Shown: positions 27,753 to 38,395, counted from the first letter of the stretch. The stretch: 64,000 nucleotides of DNA from SCGC-AAA076-P13 sp964276145 (GCA_964276145.1 CAXYDN010000007.1:124001-188000), one strand, 5' to 3'. Notes: generated from the sequence alone by a model not told the origin. Translations and numbers: made by a program.

Positions 27753-28535
27753 CTAGTTAAAAAATTCATTAACAGTCTTATCTGCAATTTTTTGAATTTT
27801 AAGAGCGTCTTCAGGATCAAGATTCATAATATTCTTGTTACCTTCGGTTTTCTTTTTAAACAAAGTTCCAAAAACAACCGCTGCAGCTAAATAAGTGCCC
27901 TCTGCTGAAGGATGTCTCATGTCAGGTGTATATAAATCTATCTCCGGATGGGTAAGGTTTAAATTATGAAATGCTTCTCCGGCTGGAACTAAAAGAATAT
28001 CATTAGCATTAGCTGCTTTTATGAATTCTTCTCTAAGCTCAAACACCATGTCTTTTTTATTTTTATAAGGCCACGACATAAACAACATTGGCTCTGCTCC
28101 TCTTGCTCTGATAGTTTCTGAATGTTTGGCTACATATTTATGAAAGTTATCTTTTGTTTTTGGATGAATTGAGCAGAGACTGCAATCCATGAAAATAACA
28201 GCATCTATAGAAGTATCTTCAGATTCAATATATTTATTATCATTGTTTGAATCTATACGAAATCTGCCAATATCTTTATTGTCAAGATATGCATCCACAG
28301 GATGCCATGACAGTGAAGATCCATTAATAGTTATAGACCTAGTACTTATAGTATCAACTGACTTATTGCCACTAATAATTTTTCTTAAGTGGTTGTGAAG
28401 ACTATTGTTGTAATAAAAGAAGCTATTGCCAACAAACATCAAAGAATTTAACTCATTAGTTTGCACTTCTTTAATATTAATATTTTCAGATATCACAAAT
28501 GGTGATAAAAAAATGATAGCTAACAGTTTTCTCAT
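27753..28535 (-). CDS. secreted SGNH-hydrolase-like protein
   Basis: A 260-residue exported protein: short signal peptide (about 1-17), block I LMFVGNSFFYYNN (GNSF in place of GDS) and the C-terminal DMRHPSAEGTYLAA block with the Asp/His pair. This is the arrangement of SGNH/GDSL esterases, close in pattern to DUF4886-like proteins. It probably removes acyl groups from glycans or lipids in the periplasm. It stands alone behind ald. Confidence 0.75.
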   Translation of the reverse strand: MRKLLAIIFLSPFVISENINIKEVQTNELNSLMFVGNSFFYYNNSLHNHLRKIISGNKSVDTISTRSITINGSSLSWHPVDAYLDNKDIGRFRIDSNNDNKYIESEDTSIDAVIFMDCSLCSIHPKTKDNFHKYVAKHSETIRARGAEPMLFMSWPYKNKKDMVFELREEFIKAANANDILLVPAGEAFHNLNLTHPEIDLYTPDMRHPSAEGTYLAAAVVFGTLFKKKTEGNKNIMNLDPEDALKIQKIADKTVNEFFN

Positions 28536-28731
28536 CTTTCAATTCTGACACAAAGACATTTGTTGTCTATGCTTTTATAGATTTTTAATTAATGCTAGTT
28601 GGTGAAGCTATTGGTTTATAAATGGAACTAACTGCTAGCTTAATTTAAGAAAATTAATTGTGTCTTTGCAAAAATTATAAATTTATATAGCATCCTTAGT
28701 AGAATATATTTGTAAATAAAATCTTCTGCTT

Positions 28732-29727
28732 ATGAATGAACAAATAATTGAAAAAAAACGTAACTTAGCCCTTCTATTTTCTTTAATTTTTATCTCTGGT
28801 TGTGGAGGTGGAGGAGGAAGTTTAACTTCCCCTGATCAACTTGATCCAATTTCTTCACCAAATTCATCAGCACCATCATGCTCAAATTACTCTTCAATAG
28901 AAAATACTCAATACTGTTCGTTTACTAAAGATGGTTTAACAAGAGAGTTTTATATATATGTTCCAAGCGGTTATTCAGAAAATATTTCTCCTGTTTCTGT
29001 GTTATTTAGTCTTCATGGTGGCGGTGATTATGCTGAAGCTAATATGCAGTATTCTGGTTTTAAAGAACATGCTGACACTGACACTTTTATTATTATTTAT
29101 CCTCAAGGCTCTTATTATGAAGATAAAGGAACAACAGGGTGGAATACAGAAGAAGGTGGCGTTAATGACGTAGCGTTTATAGAAAGCATTATTGATTGGA
29201 CAGGTAATAACTTCAATGTTCAGCTAAATGAGGTATATGCAGCAGGATTTTCTAATGGTGGCTTTATGGCATATCATTTAGCTTGTTATTTGAGTGCCAA
29301 GATTGCAGCTATCGCACCAGTTGCCGGCCTAATGGGTAATTATACTTATAATACATGTAGCCCACTTCAACCAACTCCATTAGCTCATATTCATGGCCTA
29401 CAAGATGATATTATTTCTATTAATGGAGGTGATTATTACCGACCTCTTGAAGACAATGGCAATACAACAGGTGTTATTACATACTGGCAAGATTACAATC
29501 AATGCAAAGAATTCTCTCAAGAGGTTCTCTATGATGGCGAGGACAATATAGGCACATTCAATAAGTGGGCAAATTGTTCCAATGGAGCAGATATAAACTA
29601 TTGGATTATTACCAATAAGGGACATGAATGGAATGAAAGCGATAAGAGCGAGGCAAGCAACTTTGATACATCTCAAGCCTTATGGAATTTTTTAAAGCAG
29701 TTTGATATGAATGGGTTTAAAAGTTAG
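28732..29727 (+). CDS. esterase lipoprotein, PHB-depolymerase/LpqC-like
   Basis: A 331-residue alpha/beta hydrolase anchored as a lipoprotein: SGCGGGGGS after the lipobox, then SLHGGGDYAEANM (oxyanion region), the nucleophile elbow GFSNGGF (about 178-184), an Asp in HGLQDD, and a His in NKGHEWNE. These match extracellular polyhydroxybutyrate depolymerase or feruloyl-esterase-like enzymes. A broken paralogue lies at 37393-38365. It probably hydrolyses polyester or plant/algal ester bonds at the cell surface. Confidence 0.88.
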   Translation: MNEQIIEKKRNLALLFSLIFISGCGGGGGSLTSPDQLDPISSPNSSAPSCSNYSSIENTQYCSFTKDGLTREFYIYVPSGYSENISPVSVLFSLHGGGDYAEANMQYSGFKEHADTDTFIIIYPQGSYYEDKGTTGWNTEEGGVNDVAFIESIIDWTGNNFNVQLNEVYAAGFSNGGFMAYHLACYLSAKIAAIAPVAGLMGNYTYNTCSPLQPTPLAHIHGLQDDIISINGGDYYRPLEDNGNTTGVITYWQDYNQCKEFSQEVLYDGEDNIGTFNKWANCSNGADINYWIITNKGHEWNESDKSEASNFDTSQALWNFLKQFDMNGFKS

Positions 29728-29739
29728 TTCATAGCTAAG

Positions 29740-29815
29740 TGGTGGAGCTAGGCGGGATCGAACCGCCGACCTCTTGCGTGCCACGCAAGCGCTCTCCCAG
29801 CTGAGCTATAGCCCC
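29740..29815 (-). tRNA. tRNA-Ala(GGC)
   Basis: A 76-nt cloverleaf with acceptor stem GGGGCTA/TAGCTCC and anticodon arm CTTGC-GTGGCAC-GCAAG (anticodon GGC). The discriminator is A and CCA is encoded. Confidence 0.97.
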
Positions 29816-29862
29816 AAAGTTTCAACATGGTACCTAACAATATTTTTGAAGTAAATTAATAC

Positions 29863-30832
29863 TTACTCTAAATTAATTATTTCTCCAGGAAGGAGTGAAA
29901 TAAAATTTAAATTATTATTATTTTTAGTTGCTTCAAGCAATCTTTCTTTAGGCTCGAGAGTGTCTTCATCGGTCAAAGTAAAGGTTGCCCAATGCATTCC
30001 AAAGCCCTGCTCTGCCTCAAGATCAAGCATTATTTGAACTGCATCTTCAGGATTTACATGACTCGATGCCATAAACCATTCAGGGTCATAAGCACCAATT
30101 GGAATAAAGGCATATTTAGGTGATCCAAGTCTTAGTTTTGTATCAATAAAATCTTTTGAATAGCCAGTATCTCCAGCATGGTATAAGGAATAATCTGGTG
30201 TGCTTATATACCAACCACCCCATAGACTTTTATTCCTATCAAATAGCCCTCTTTTAGACCAATGCTGAACAGGAGTAAAGGTGAACTCAATTTCACCATC
30301 TCTTATATGTCTCCCACCACTCAAATTCATACACATTTTTAATTCTCTTTCTTTTTAATAAACTTTTATCGCCGGCTGGCACTAGAAAAATCGCATCTGG
30401 ATGATTCTTTGAAATACTAATTAATGAATGAATATCTAAATGATCATAATGATTATGACTCACTGTAACGTAGTCAATTTTTGGTATAGCCTTTAAATCT
30501 ATAGCAGCTGGGATTAATCTTTTAGGGCCTATTCGCTTAAAAGGGGATGCTCTTTCAGAAAAAATTGGATCAGTAAGAATGGTTATTCCATTCTTTTTAA
30601 TTAAAAAAGTTGAATGTCCAATCCACACAGCATAATTATCATCTTCTAATAAATTTAAATCCTTCCATTCAGATGAAATTTCAATAGATGAAAGTGTAGG
30701 TTCTTGATCTGAGCGAATCCATTTGACCATATCAGAAAAGGATTTCTCCAAAGCTTTACCACTAGTATTTTTGTATTCAGCCAATAACTCGGATGGAACA
30801 AATAAAAATAATAATAAAAAGAATTTAGTCAT
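29863..30832 (-). pseudogene. MBL-fold hydrolase (NAPE-PLD/RomA-like), one frameshift
   Basis: Two overlapping frames form one metallo-beta-lactamase-fold enzyme of about 320 residues. The N-terminal frame (from 30832) has a signal peptide and the metal motif TVSHNHYDHLD. The C-terminal frame has QHWSKRGLFDRN, LYHAGDTGYS and the final GMHWATF histidine. The family pattern (EWWETYK-DGEIEFTFTPVQHW) shows that one base must be skipped near 30296-30305. All metal ligands survive, so either the break is an assembly error or a recent mutation. The family hydrolyses phospholipid-type or lactone substrates. Confidence 0.75.
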
Positions 30833-30837
30833 AGTTA

Positions 30838-31641
30838 TTAAATAAACCCTCTGAATCCTTTATTGACTCTTAGTTTAAACGCAAAAAAATTATCTTTCCC
30901 AGATGCTTTTATTCTTTTTAATTGAAATATTGAATTACTTTCTGCAACTCCCTCATCTGTAGTAACGGCTGATTCATAGTTACTTGTTTTAATGATATCA
31001 ATATCTTCATCACCATAGACACCAAAAGGATATGCAAAGCTTGATACATTAGTATTAAATTTGCTCTCTAAGATATTCTTACATTCAATCATTTCATGCT
31101 TTTTATCATTCAAAGAGGTGTTAGGAAGATAAGGATGGGAGATAGTATGGCCTCCTAGTTCAAAAATACCAGAATCAAGCATCTCTTGTATTTGCTTATC
31201 AGTGAGTTTTTCCTCTGAGGCCAAAGTACCAGAGTTATGCTTGGGATTCTTTTTTACAGACCAATCGTTATTGTGTCTATTGATAACTAAATAAAGTGTG
31301 GCGCATGCGTTATATTTTTTAAGAAGTGGCAGTGCTTTAGTGTAATTATCTAAATACCCATCATCAAAGGTAATGGCTACAACTTTATCTTCATCCTTAT
31401 AGCTATTTAACTCAGACATTTTTATAAAACGCCAACCATTATTAGAAAAGTATTCTAGATGTTTTTCAAACATTTCTGGAGAAACTCTTAATCCTGATTT
31501 CTTTTTACTGGGAGGTTGTTCGGCAATCATGTGATACATCATGATTCTAGTCTTATTCATATTTGCATTTGGATACCACCAAACATACTTCAGCGATAAC
31601 AAAATTAAAACAACGTCAATTAAAATAGCAAGAACAATCAT
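30838..31641 (-). CDS. polysaccharide deacetylase
   Basis: A 267-residue protein with an N-terminal membrane anchor (1-22) and a NodB-type domain: ITFDDGYLDNY (metal and catalytic Asp), GGHTISHPYLP (metal His pair), and SFAYPFGVYGDED. It removes acetyl groups from a surface polysaccharide or peptidoglycan. Its start overlaps the end of the GT4 gene at 31638-32744 (ATGA), so the two enzymes are made together. Confidence 0.92.
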   Translation of the reverse strand: MIVLAILIDVVLILLSLKYVWWYPNANMNKTRIMMYHMIAEQPPSKKKSGLRVSPEMFEKHLEYFSNNGWRFIKMSELNSYKDEDKVVAITFDDGYLDNYTKALPLLKKYNACATLYLVINRHNNDWSVKKNPKHNSGTLASEEKLTDKQIQEMLDSGIFELGGHTISHPYLPNTSLNDKKHEMIECKNILESKFNTNVSSFAYPFGVYGDEDIDIIKTSNYESAVTTDEGVAESNSIFQLKRIKASGKDNFFAFKLRVNKGFRGFI

Positions 31642-32744
31642 GATGAAATTTCCTTATAGAATTCAATAGTTTGCTTGCACATATTTGAAGTTAAAAACTC
31701 TGTATTTTCTTTTATTTCAATGCCATCGCCATCAAGTATGGCTAATGTCTTATCGAGCATAGCTTTATCATCATCCGGCTCAATTAAACCATATGGGAAA
31801 AGAGCCTCCAGTATCTCTTTTACACCGCCCCTGTTGTAACCTATACAAGGTATACCAATAGATAGAGGTTCTAAAATACTTCTACCAAATGACTCAGGTT
31901 TATTAGAGGTATTAAATACAACTGATGAAATTGAATATATATTTTTAATATCTTTCCTGAAGTTTAAAAAATGAATATCTTCTTCAAGACTAAGAGATTT
32001 AATTTTTTCTTTTAACATATTTAAATATTTATGATGTTTATCTTTTGCTTCTCCAGCAATTAATATTTTAATTTTATGATTTGATTTATCTTTAATTGAT
32101 ACTGCTAAAGATATAATCTTCTCGAAATCTTTTAGAGGAGATATTCTGCCAGCTATTGTCAATAATTTTGTATCTTTAGTATCAGGATAATCTTTATACC
32201 ATTCGTTAAACCATTCTTGATTGGGTTTATAGTTTTTATAGTATTCAGAAGAATCTACTCCCCTGTAGATAAGTTTTATATTTTTATCTGAAGATTTCGG
32301 ATAATTTTTAACAAGATACTCATTTGCAGATTTTGAAACAGTAATTATATTGTGGGGTTTTGACATAATCGCACTATAAAAATTCACTGAATATAGACCA
32401 TGTATTGTAGAAACTAAAGTTGGTCTTTTATTTAAAGGGATGCCCTTTAAAGACTGCCACACAATCCATGCAGGCATTCTTGATCTTACATGAACTACAT
32501 CAGGATTCATGGATATTATCCATTTTCGAAGAGGTCTGACATGTCTAAATGTAAAAAGATTTTTTTTATGTAAATTCCATTTATGATGATGAGTGCCATC
32601 TTTAATTAATTGATCAACAAGCCTACCGCCTGCAGAAACAACATGAGATTCATGATGGTTTTCGATTAATGCTCTAGACATCTCTAGAACACCTTGTTCA
32701 ACACCTCCGCTATCAAGAGTTGGAACAAACTGTATAACTTTCAT
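31638..32744 (-). CDS. glycosyltransferase family 4
   Basis: A 368-residue GT-B enzyme starting KVIQFVPTLDSGGVEQGVLE (acceptor-site loop). The donor-binding domain carries LLTIAGRISPLKDFEKII, and PESFGRSILEPLSIGIPCIG contains the E-x7-E-type motif. It probably builds lipopolysaccharide or another surface glycan. It is coupled to the polysaccharide deacetylase gene. A second GT4 gene lies at 15197-16174. Confidence 0.92.
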   Translation of the reverse strand: MKVIQFVPTLDSGGVEQGVLEMSRALIENHHESHVVSAGGRLVDQLIKDGTHHHKWNLHKKNLFTFRHVRPLRKWIISMNPDVVHVRSRMPAWIVWQSLKGIPLNKRPTLVSTIHGLYSVNFYSAIMSKPHNIITVSKSANEYLVKNYPKSSDKNIKLIYRGVDSSEYYKNYKPNQEWFNEWYKDYPDTKDTKLLTIAGRISPLKDFEKIISLAVSIKDKSNHKIKILIAGEAKDKHHKYLNMLKEKIKSLSLEEDIHFLNFRKDIKNIYSISSVVFNTSNKPESFGRSILEPLSIGIPCIGYNRGGVKEILEALFPYGLIEPDDDKAMLDKTLAILDGDGIEIKENTEFLTSNMCKQTIEFYKEISS

Positions 32745-32788
32745 ATTAAAATTTTATCACTGAAAGCAATAAACCATTCAAAAATAAC

Positions 32789-33076
32789 TTAATCTAGTCC
32801 CTCGACAATTACTACCAATCTGTCGGCAGAAGTTTTGACATATTCAAGCGCTTCTTGGTATTCATCTGAGTTATAACAAAATAAAGCTTCCTCAAAACTA
32901 TTAAACTCAATAAGAACAGTCCTTTCATATCCAGACCCTTCTTTCTCCTCTTGTCTTCCGCCTCTGGATAAAAAAGTTCCCTGATATTTCTTTACAACAG
33001 GTCCTGCCAAATTAATATACTTGCCATATTCTTCTGGATTTAAGATATGCCCTCTGACAACCCAATAGGCTTTCAT
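32789..33076 (-). CDS. DUF1330 family protein
   Basis: A 95-residue dimeric alpha/beta-barrel (ferredoxin-like) protein. The pattern AYWVVRGHILNPEEYGKY, GGRQEEKEG and VLIEFNSFEEALFCYNSDEYQ is typical of DUF1330. It lies only 4 bp after malate synthase on the same strand. The biochemical role of the family is unknown. Confidence 0.88.
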   Translation of the reverse strand: MKAYWVVRGHILNPEEYGKYINLAGPVVKKYQGTFLSRGGRQEEKEGSGYERTVLIEFNSFEEALFCYNSDEYQEALEYVKTSADRLVVIVEGLD

Positions 33077-33080
33077 GTAT

Positions 33081-35306
33081 TTAGGACTTAAATTTTAATC
33101 TTGTTTGATGGAGAATTGGCTCGGTGTAACCGCTAGGCTGCACTCTACCTTCAACAGCAAGGTTGCACGCTGCTTCAAAAGCAAGACCATCGTATGATGG
33201 AGCCATGGGGGTATAAGTATTATCAGATGCATTCTGACCATCAACAACTAAAGCCATTTTTTTCATAGAATCTATAACCTGCTCTTTAGAGCAAAGACCA
33301 TGATGAAGCCAGTTTGCAATATGTTGACTAGAAATTCTACATGTAGCTCTATCTTCCATAAGCCCAACATCATTAATATCAGGAACTTTAGAACAGCCAA
33401 CACCTTGATCAACCCATCTAACAACATAACCAAGGATTCCTTGGCAATTATTGTCTAATTCTGATTGTATTTCCTCTTGAGATATTTCTGATGGATTCTT
33501 ATGAACAGGTATATCTAAAATAGCATCTAGACTGGCCTTTTCTCTATTTATAATTGTTGATTGCTCATCACTAACTAATATTTGATGATAATGAATTGCA
33601 TGCAGGGTTGCTGCTGTTGGAGATGGCACCCATGCACAATTAGCACCAGCTTTTGGATGCATTGTCTTAGTGTTATACATTCCAAGCATCTCATCAGGCA
33701 TTGGCCACATACCTTTACCTATCTGAGCTTTACCTTTGAATCCAGTCTCAAGACCAATATCCACATTCCAATCTTCGTATGAAGCAATCCATTGATGTTG
33801 TTTCATGGCAGCTTTAGTAATCATCGGGCCGGCTTCCATGCTTGTATGAATTTCATCACCTGTTCTATCTAAAAAGCCAGTATTAATAAATATCACTCTA
33901 TCTTTGGCAACCTCAATACATTCTTTTAAATTGACAGTTGTTCTTCTCTCTTCATCCATAATACCAACTTTGGCAGTATGATTTGGAAGGCCTAAGACAT
34001 TTTCTACTGCAGCAAATAAATCACACGTAAACTGGACTTCTTCTGGGCCATGCATTTTTGGTTTAACTATGTATATACTTCCTGCTTTGGAATTTTGATA
34101 AGGGCTGTTTTTATTTAGATCATGCATAGCTATACAGATAGTAAACATTGCATCCATAATTCCCTCAGGAACTTCATTACCATCCGCATCAATAACACCA
34201 GGATTGGTCATAAGATGGCCTACATTTCTAACCAACATAAGACTTCTTCCAGATAACAATAAATCATTACCATCTTTGGACACATAACTTCTGTCAGGAT
34301 TTAATTCTCTAGTCATTTGTGAACCATTCTTGCTATTGAATGATTCTTTGAGATCGCCTTTCATAAGTCCCAACCAATTTCTATAAACTGCTGTCTTATC
34401 CTCTCCATCAACAGCTGCCACAGAGTCTTCGCAATCTTGAATTGTAGTGATGGCAGATTCCATCAAAATATCCTTAATACCAGCTTTATCGTGAACTTCC
34501 TATAGGATGACTAGGATCTACCTGTATTTCAAAATGTAGATTATTATTTATGAATAACAATCCATATGAGTTATCTCCATAGTTAGAGTATCCAACATAT
34601 TTTTTAGGATCTTTGAGTTGAGTTTTATTTCCTTCAGCAAGAAGTGCATAGATATTTCCATCTACAAAATCAAATCCTAATACATCCTTATAACTGCCTT
34701 CTTCAAGAGGAATCGTTTCATCTAAAAAGTTCTTTGCAAAGGCAATAACTTTGTCTCCTCGAACTGGGTTATAGCCACCCTCTCTATTGTGCACCATCGT
34801 CTTCACTAATTACATCAGTACCATAAAGAGCATCGTATAGACTTCCCCACCTAGCATTAGCTGCGTTTAACGCAAATCGAGCATTCATAACAGGAACAAC
34901 TAGCTGAGGGCCGGCGATTGATTTAATTTCAGGATCAACATTATCAGTATTAATAGAAAAATCAGGACTTCTAGTGGCTATGTATCCAATATCTTCTAAG
35001 AATTTTTTATATTCAGCATGGTCATGTTCAGAGCCTTTTCTTTCAAGATGCCAATGATCAATTTTAGATTGAATATCTTCTCTTTTTGCTAGTAATTCTT
35101 TATTTTTAGGAGAAAACTCATTAACAATTTCTTCAAATGAAGACCAAAATTTTTCAGGAGTGAATTTCCAGTCCATCAAGAACTTCATTTTCTAAAAAAT
35201 CTTTTAATTCATTTGAAACTTTTAAAGAGGTATTTGTATTAAGTTTTTCTTCTGAATTTTCTTGGGGTGAGCTAAAGAGAGACAATAATTTTGTAAATAT
35301 ATTCAT
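33081..35306 (-). pseudogene. glcB: malate synthase G, three frame breaks
   Basis: A full-length malate synthase G (about 740 codons; E. coli 723) condensing glyoxylate and acetyl-CoA, but interrupted three times. The N-terminal frame begins at 35306 (MNIFTKLLSLFSS) and ends LEIHS. The next frame carries FWSSFEEIVNEF to NAANARWGSLYDALYG, the third GGYNPVRGDKVIAF, and the fourth DCEDSVAAVDGEDK through MGIMDEERRT, VPSPTAATLHAIHYHQ and MEDRATCRISSQHIANWL. Breaks fall near 35172-35177, 34799-34806 and 34490-34497, and each needs one base to be skipped. All catalytic regions are intact, so assembly error is a serious alternative to decay. Confidence 0.88.
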
Positions 35307-35335
35307 TCGGAAATTATAACAACTTCGAATGAATA
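35300..35335. promoter_or_regulatory. glcB promoter with 10-bp inverted repeat
   Basis: TATTCATTCG (35300-35309) and CGAATGAATA (35326-35335) are perfect inverted repeats 16 bp apart. Between them lies TATAAT (35313-35318, minus strand), 6 nt before the glcB ATG. One arm covers the start codon, the other lies just upstream of the -10. It is a probable operator for control of the glyoxylate shunt gene. Confidence 0.65.
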
Positions 35336-35357
35336 GCCAACAGGAAAAAAATACCTT

Positions 35358-36497
35358 TTATTGCTTTATTTTGGACAATGCATTATCGATATCATAATTC
35401 CATACTTGTTTGACACTATGCATACCTATTGTTGGCAAATACTTAATAACCATATTTCTTCCCATCGCCAGTATTGGGTTTTGAATATGATTCAATCTTC
35501 CCTGCCTTTCTGATAAAGATTTTATTTTATGAATTCTTTGCAATCTTAAATCTTCATATACGCTTTGGATATTTTTTAAATCTTCTTTTGAATTCACTAT
35601 CAGTTGTCCAAAAGCATATGCATCCTCAAGTGCTAAACATCCACCCTGTCCAATAAAAGGAACTATTGGGTGTGCAGCATCTCCAAGAAGGGTTAAATTA
35701 CCAAAACATAATTTATTTACACTTGGCCTTGTATAGACCCCCCACTTATAGAGGATTGAGCGCTCATCAAGAAATGACAAGAATTCATCAGCACTCTGAG
35801 GTATATCTGCCTTTAGCTCATCTAATGTCCCAGGAATTTTCCATGATTCAATATATTCTTTACTAGTTTTGATTGCTGCAACAAAACTTACTTTTGAACT
35901 GGAGATGGGATAAGTAACAATGTGGTAGTTAGGGCCCAATAAGGTTTCGATATTGTCTTGTGTTTTATCAACTATAGACCGCCATACTGAATAACCACTA
36001 TAAATAGGATTACCCGATGAAAGAACCTGATTCCTACATAATGAATTTATACCGTCACAAGCAGCAATATGTTGCACTTTGTAAGTTGTATTATTTGAAA
36101 AATGTAATTCAGAGTTATTTATGCATAAATTACTAAGCTTATGATCAAATAAAATCTCCCCACCATAAGAAGTATATTTTTTTAAAAGAACTTTATATAG
36201 AACTTTTCTTGAAGTCGTTATTACATCAACATCAAATGAATTAATTTTTATTTTGTTTGAGAAATAGACTGCTTTTTTTGGATTAGATGATTGCTCTAAA
36301 ACATCTTTATATATTCTAAGATTTTTAAGTATTTTTATGCCATTTGGAGAGATAGAAATACCAGCACCATAATTACTGACTTCATTAGATTTTTCAAAAA
36401 TTACAACTGGAATTCTAGCTTCTTGAAGGATACAACCCAAGGCTAGTCCTGATATTCCTGCACCAATAATAGCTATATGGTTGTGATATTTATCCAT
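35358..36497 (-). CDS. FAD-dependent monooxygenase (PHBH fold)
   Basis: A 379-residue single-component flavin hydroxylase: FAD-binding IAIIGAGISGLALG (about 8-21), the AACDGINSLCR segment (DG motif, about 147), and LLGDAAHPIVPFIGQGG (GD motif, about 275). The pattern is closest to salicylate/3-hydroxybenzoate hydroxylase-like and zeaxanthin-epoxidase-like enzymes. The aromatic substrate is unknown. It ends about 50 bp upstream of the glcB promoter on the same strand. Confidence 0.9.
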   Translation of the reverse strand: MDKYHNHIAIIGAGISGLALGCILQEARIPVVIFEKSNEVSNYGAGISISPNGIKILKNLRIYKDVLEQSSNPKKAVYFSNKIKINSFDVDVITTSRKVLYKVLLKKYTSYGGEILFDHKLSNLCINNSELHFSNNTTYKVQHIAACDGINSLCRNQVLSSGNPIYSGYSVWRSIVDKTQDNIETLLGPNYHIVTYPISSSKVSFVAAIKTSKEYIESWKIPGTLDELKADIPQSADEFLSFLDERSILYKWGVYTRPSVNKLCFGNLTLLGDAAHPIVPFIGQGGCLALEDAYAFGQLIVNSKEDLKNIQSVYEDLRLQRIHKIKSLSERQGRLNHIQNPILAMGRNMVIKYLPTIGMHSVKQVWNYDIDNALSKIKQ

Positions 36498-36524
36498 CTA
36501 TTTATTATGCCCTATTAACAAAAA

Positions 36525-36542
36525 AGGAGGCATAAAGCCTCC
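36525..36542 (-). terminator. terminator of exported-protein gene
   Basis: The stem GGAGGC/GCCTCC has a short AT loop and is followed by T6 on the minus strand. It lies just after the stop at 36562. Confidence 0.88.
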
Positions 36543-36561
36543 CTTAAAATTAATCTAAATA

Positions 36562-37314
36562 TTAACTTTTAACTGGGACTATTGTGAATGATCTTTCATT
36601 TGTACAAGATCCTCCAAGAGCTGCCATAGCTTCATATTCAGGCATATCTTCAGCTTTATTCCAAAAATTTGTCCAATTCTTTCCATATGCTCCAATTGAA
36701 GATGTGAATACAGCTTGAACAAAGTCAAAATCCCAACCTGGCTCAACACCTGTTTGAGGCCATATCATTTTTCTCCCTGCAGTATCTCCAAGCTTTTTAG
36801 CTGCTTGAGCATACGCAAAGTATGCATCATAAAACTGCTCATTAGTTACACCTTCACCAAGCTTACAATCAGAATAAACTACGTATCCTGCTGAGCCATC
36901 TGGTGTTTCTGAAACTGTTCTTTGCCAAGTATCAATCACTTGAGGAAAGGTTACAGGAAGTTTTTTAATTAGCTTTTGTCCATTATTAATCCAGTACTCA
37001 TTACCTACATAATGCTCTTCAGGATTTGGACTTGTGCCTAACCAGATTACATCAAAATCATATAAACTATGACCATAGTAAGGTACTAAAATTGCTGATG
37101 AATAGTTTTTAAATACTTCTCCAGGCTCTCCTTCTGAGGCCCACTCAGCCCATTCAGCACTCCATTTCATCAAGTCATCCATGTCTTTACCATCTTTAAA
37201 GACATTCACATAATACTCAGCTTTATTTGCTTCGTATTTAGGTGTTTCTTCGTCATGCCCATCTGCAAACAATCCAAAAGAAAAAACCAAACTTAAAGTT
37301 AATAACATTTTCAT
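36562..37314 (-). CDS. exported protein of unknown function, paralogue of 55286-56098
   Basis: A 250-residue secreted protein: signal peptide ending LFADG (about residue 18), then two ferredoxin-like halves rich in Trp and Tyr. The second half (about 145-230) begins YVVYSDCKLGEGVTNEQFYD and aligns by pattern with YVCELNSGYSKEDAIGF in the lipoprotein at 55286-56098. The shared features are aromatic, Cys, acidic, Leu, Gly and a helix. No enzyme motif is recognised. It has its own terminator, so it is probably monocistronic. Confidence 0.8.
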   Translation of the reverse strand: MKMLLTLSLVFSFGLFADGHDEETPKYEANKAEYYVNVFKDGKDMDDLMKWSAEWAEWASEGEPGEVFKNYSSAILVPYYGHSLYDFDVIWLGTSPNPEEHYVGNEYWINNGQKLIKKLPVTFPQVIDTWQRTVSETPDGSAGYVVYSDCKLGEGVTNEQFYDAYFAYAQAAKKLGDTAGRKMIWPQTGVEPGWDFDFVQAVFTSSIGAYGKNWTNFWNKAEDMPEYEAMAALGGSCTNERSFTIVPVKS

Positions 37315-37392
37315 TTTACTCTCCCATTAATTTAAATGATTTTTTATAATACATGATTAGAGAAATATAAAAAGTACGCACAAAATAATAAC

Positions 37393-38365
37393 CTAATTTA
37401 TTTTTCCATTAATGTCATATAGGTTAATAAATTCCCAAATTTTTTCTGTTGCGCTAATTCCATATCTTTGTTTATTGGGCCACCTATGACTCATGCCTTC
37501 TATTTTATAAAGCTCTACCTGAATATCATTTAAGCAATTTAAATAAGTATCATGCTGAATAGAGATTTCAATATCAAAGTAATCTGTAACGATTGAGGTT
37601 GGATCGGTATCACACGCATTATATAACTTCCAATAATCCATAACATCATTGATACTTTTCATTCCTAAGTCTGAATTTCCTCGAAAAGGAACAGTAGACA
37701 TCTATTGTTCCATGAACTTGGAGAATTGAGGTTGGGTGTGAGGGATTACAGCTTTCGTATGTTTGAATACTCATAGAGCCTGTAACAGATGCAATGGCAG
37801 CAATCTTTGAACTTAAATTGCATGCAAGGTGGTAGCTCATAAAGCCCCCATTAGACATACCAGTAGAATATATTCTCTCTTGATTAAGATTATATTTTTG
37901 GGATACTAATTCAATAATAGTATTTATAAAATCTACATCATCTACGGTACTACCAATAGTCCAGCCACCGGAGTTCCAATGGGAACTACTTGATGTTAGC
38001 ACTGTATTGAGCGGCGCTCCTTGAGGATGAATTAATATAAAATTATTTTCCTTTGTATCTGCAAGATCATTGAAATTTGTATAGGCCATTTGTTCCAAAG
38101 CATTACTTCCATATCCATGAAGATTAAAAAGAACAGAACTTAATCCTTCAGCTTCTGGATGTGGTTGTTGAATAAAGTAATATCTATTTAAACCTTTATG
38201 AGTGAGCGCACATCTGAGAATTCTTGTTTGATAATTTGAACACTGCTCTGATAAATTATTTTGAGTATCATCGTTATTGTTATTAACTTCAACAGTGTCA
38301 GAACTTCCACCACCCCCACCGCACGAAACTAGTAATAAGATTGATATAAGAAAAAGTCTATTCAT
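37393..38365 (-). pseudogene. esterase lipoprotein, PHB-depolymerase-like, one frameshift
   Basis: A paralogue of the esterase at 28732-29727. The N-terminal frame from 38365 has a lipobox (LLVSCGGGGGS), FNLHGYGSNAL, and the nucleophile elbow GMSNGGFMSYH. The C-terminal frame (to 37393) has TVPFRGNSDLGMKS and the histidine motif IEGMSHRWP. The joined pattern HGTID-STVPFRGN requires skipping one base near 37697-37702. All catalytic residues persist. It may be a real recent mutation or an assembly indel. Confidence 0.78.
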
Positions 38366-38395
38366 TACAATCAATCATAGTGGATGCAATAAAAA

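Noticed and set aside
33081..35306. Programmed frameshifting in malate synthase G
   Set aside because: Three independent shifts without slippery sequences or downstream structures are much less likely than sequence errors or decay.
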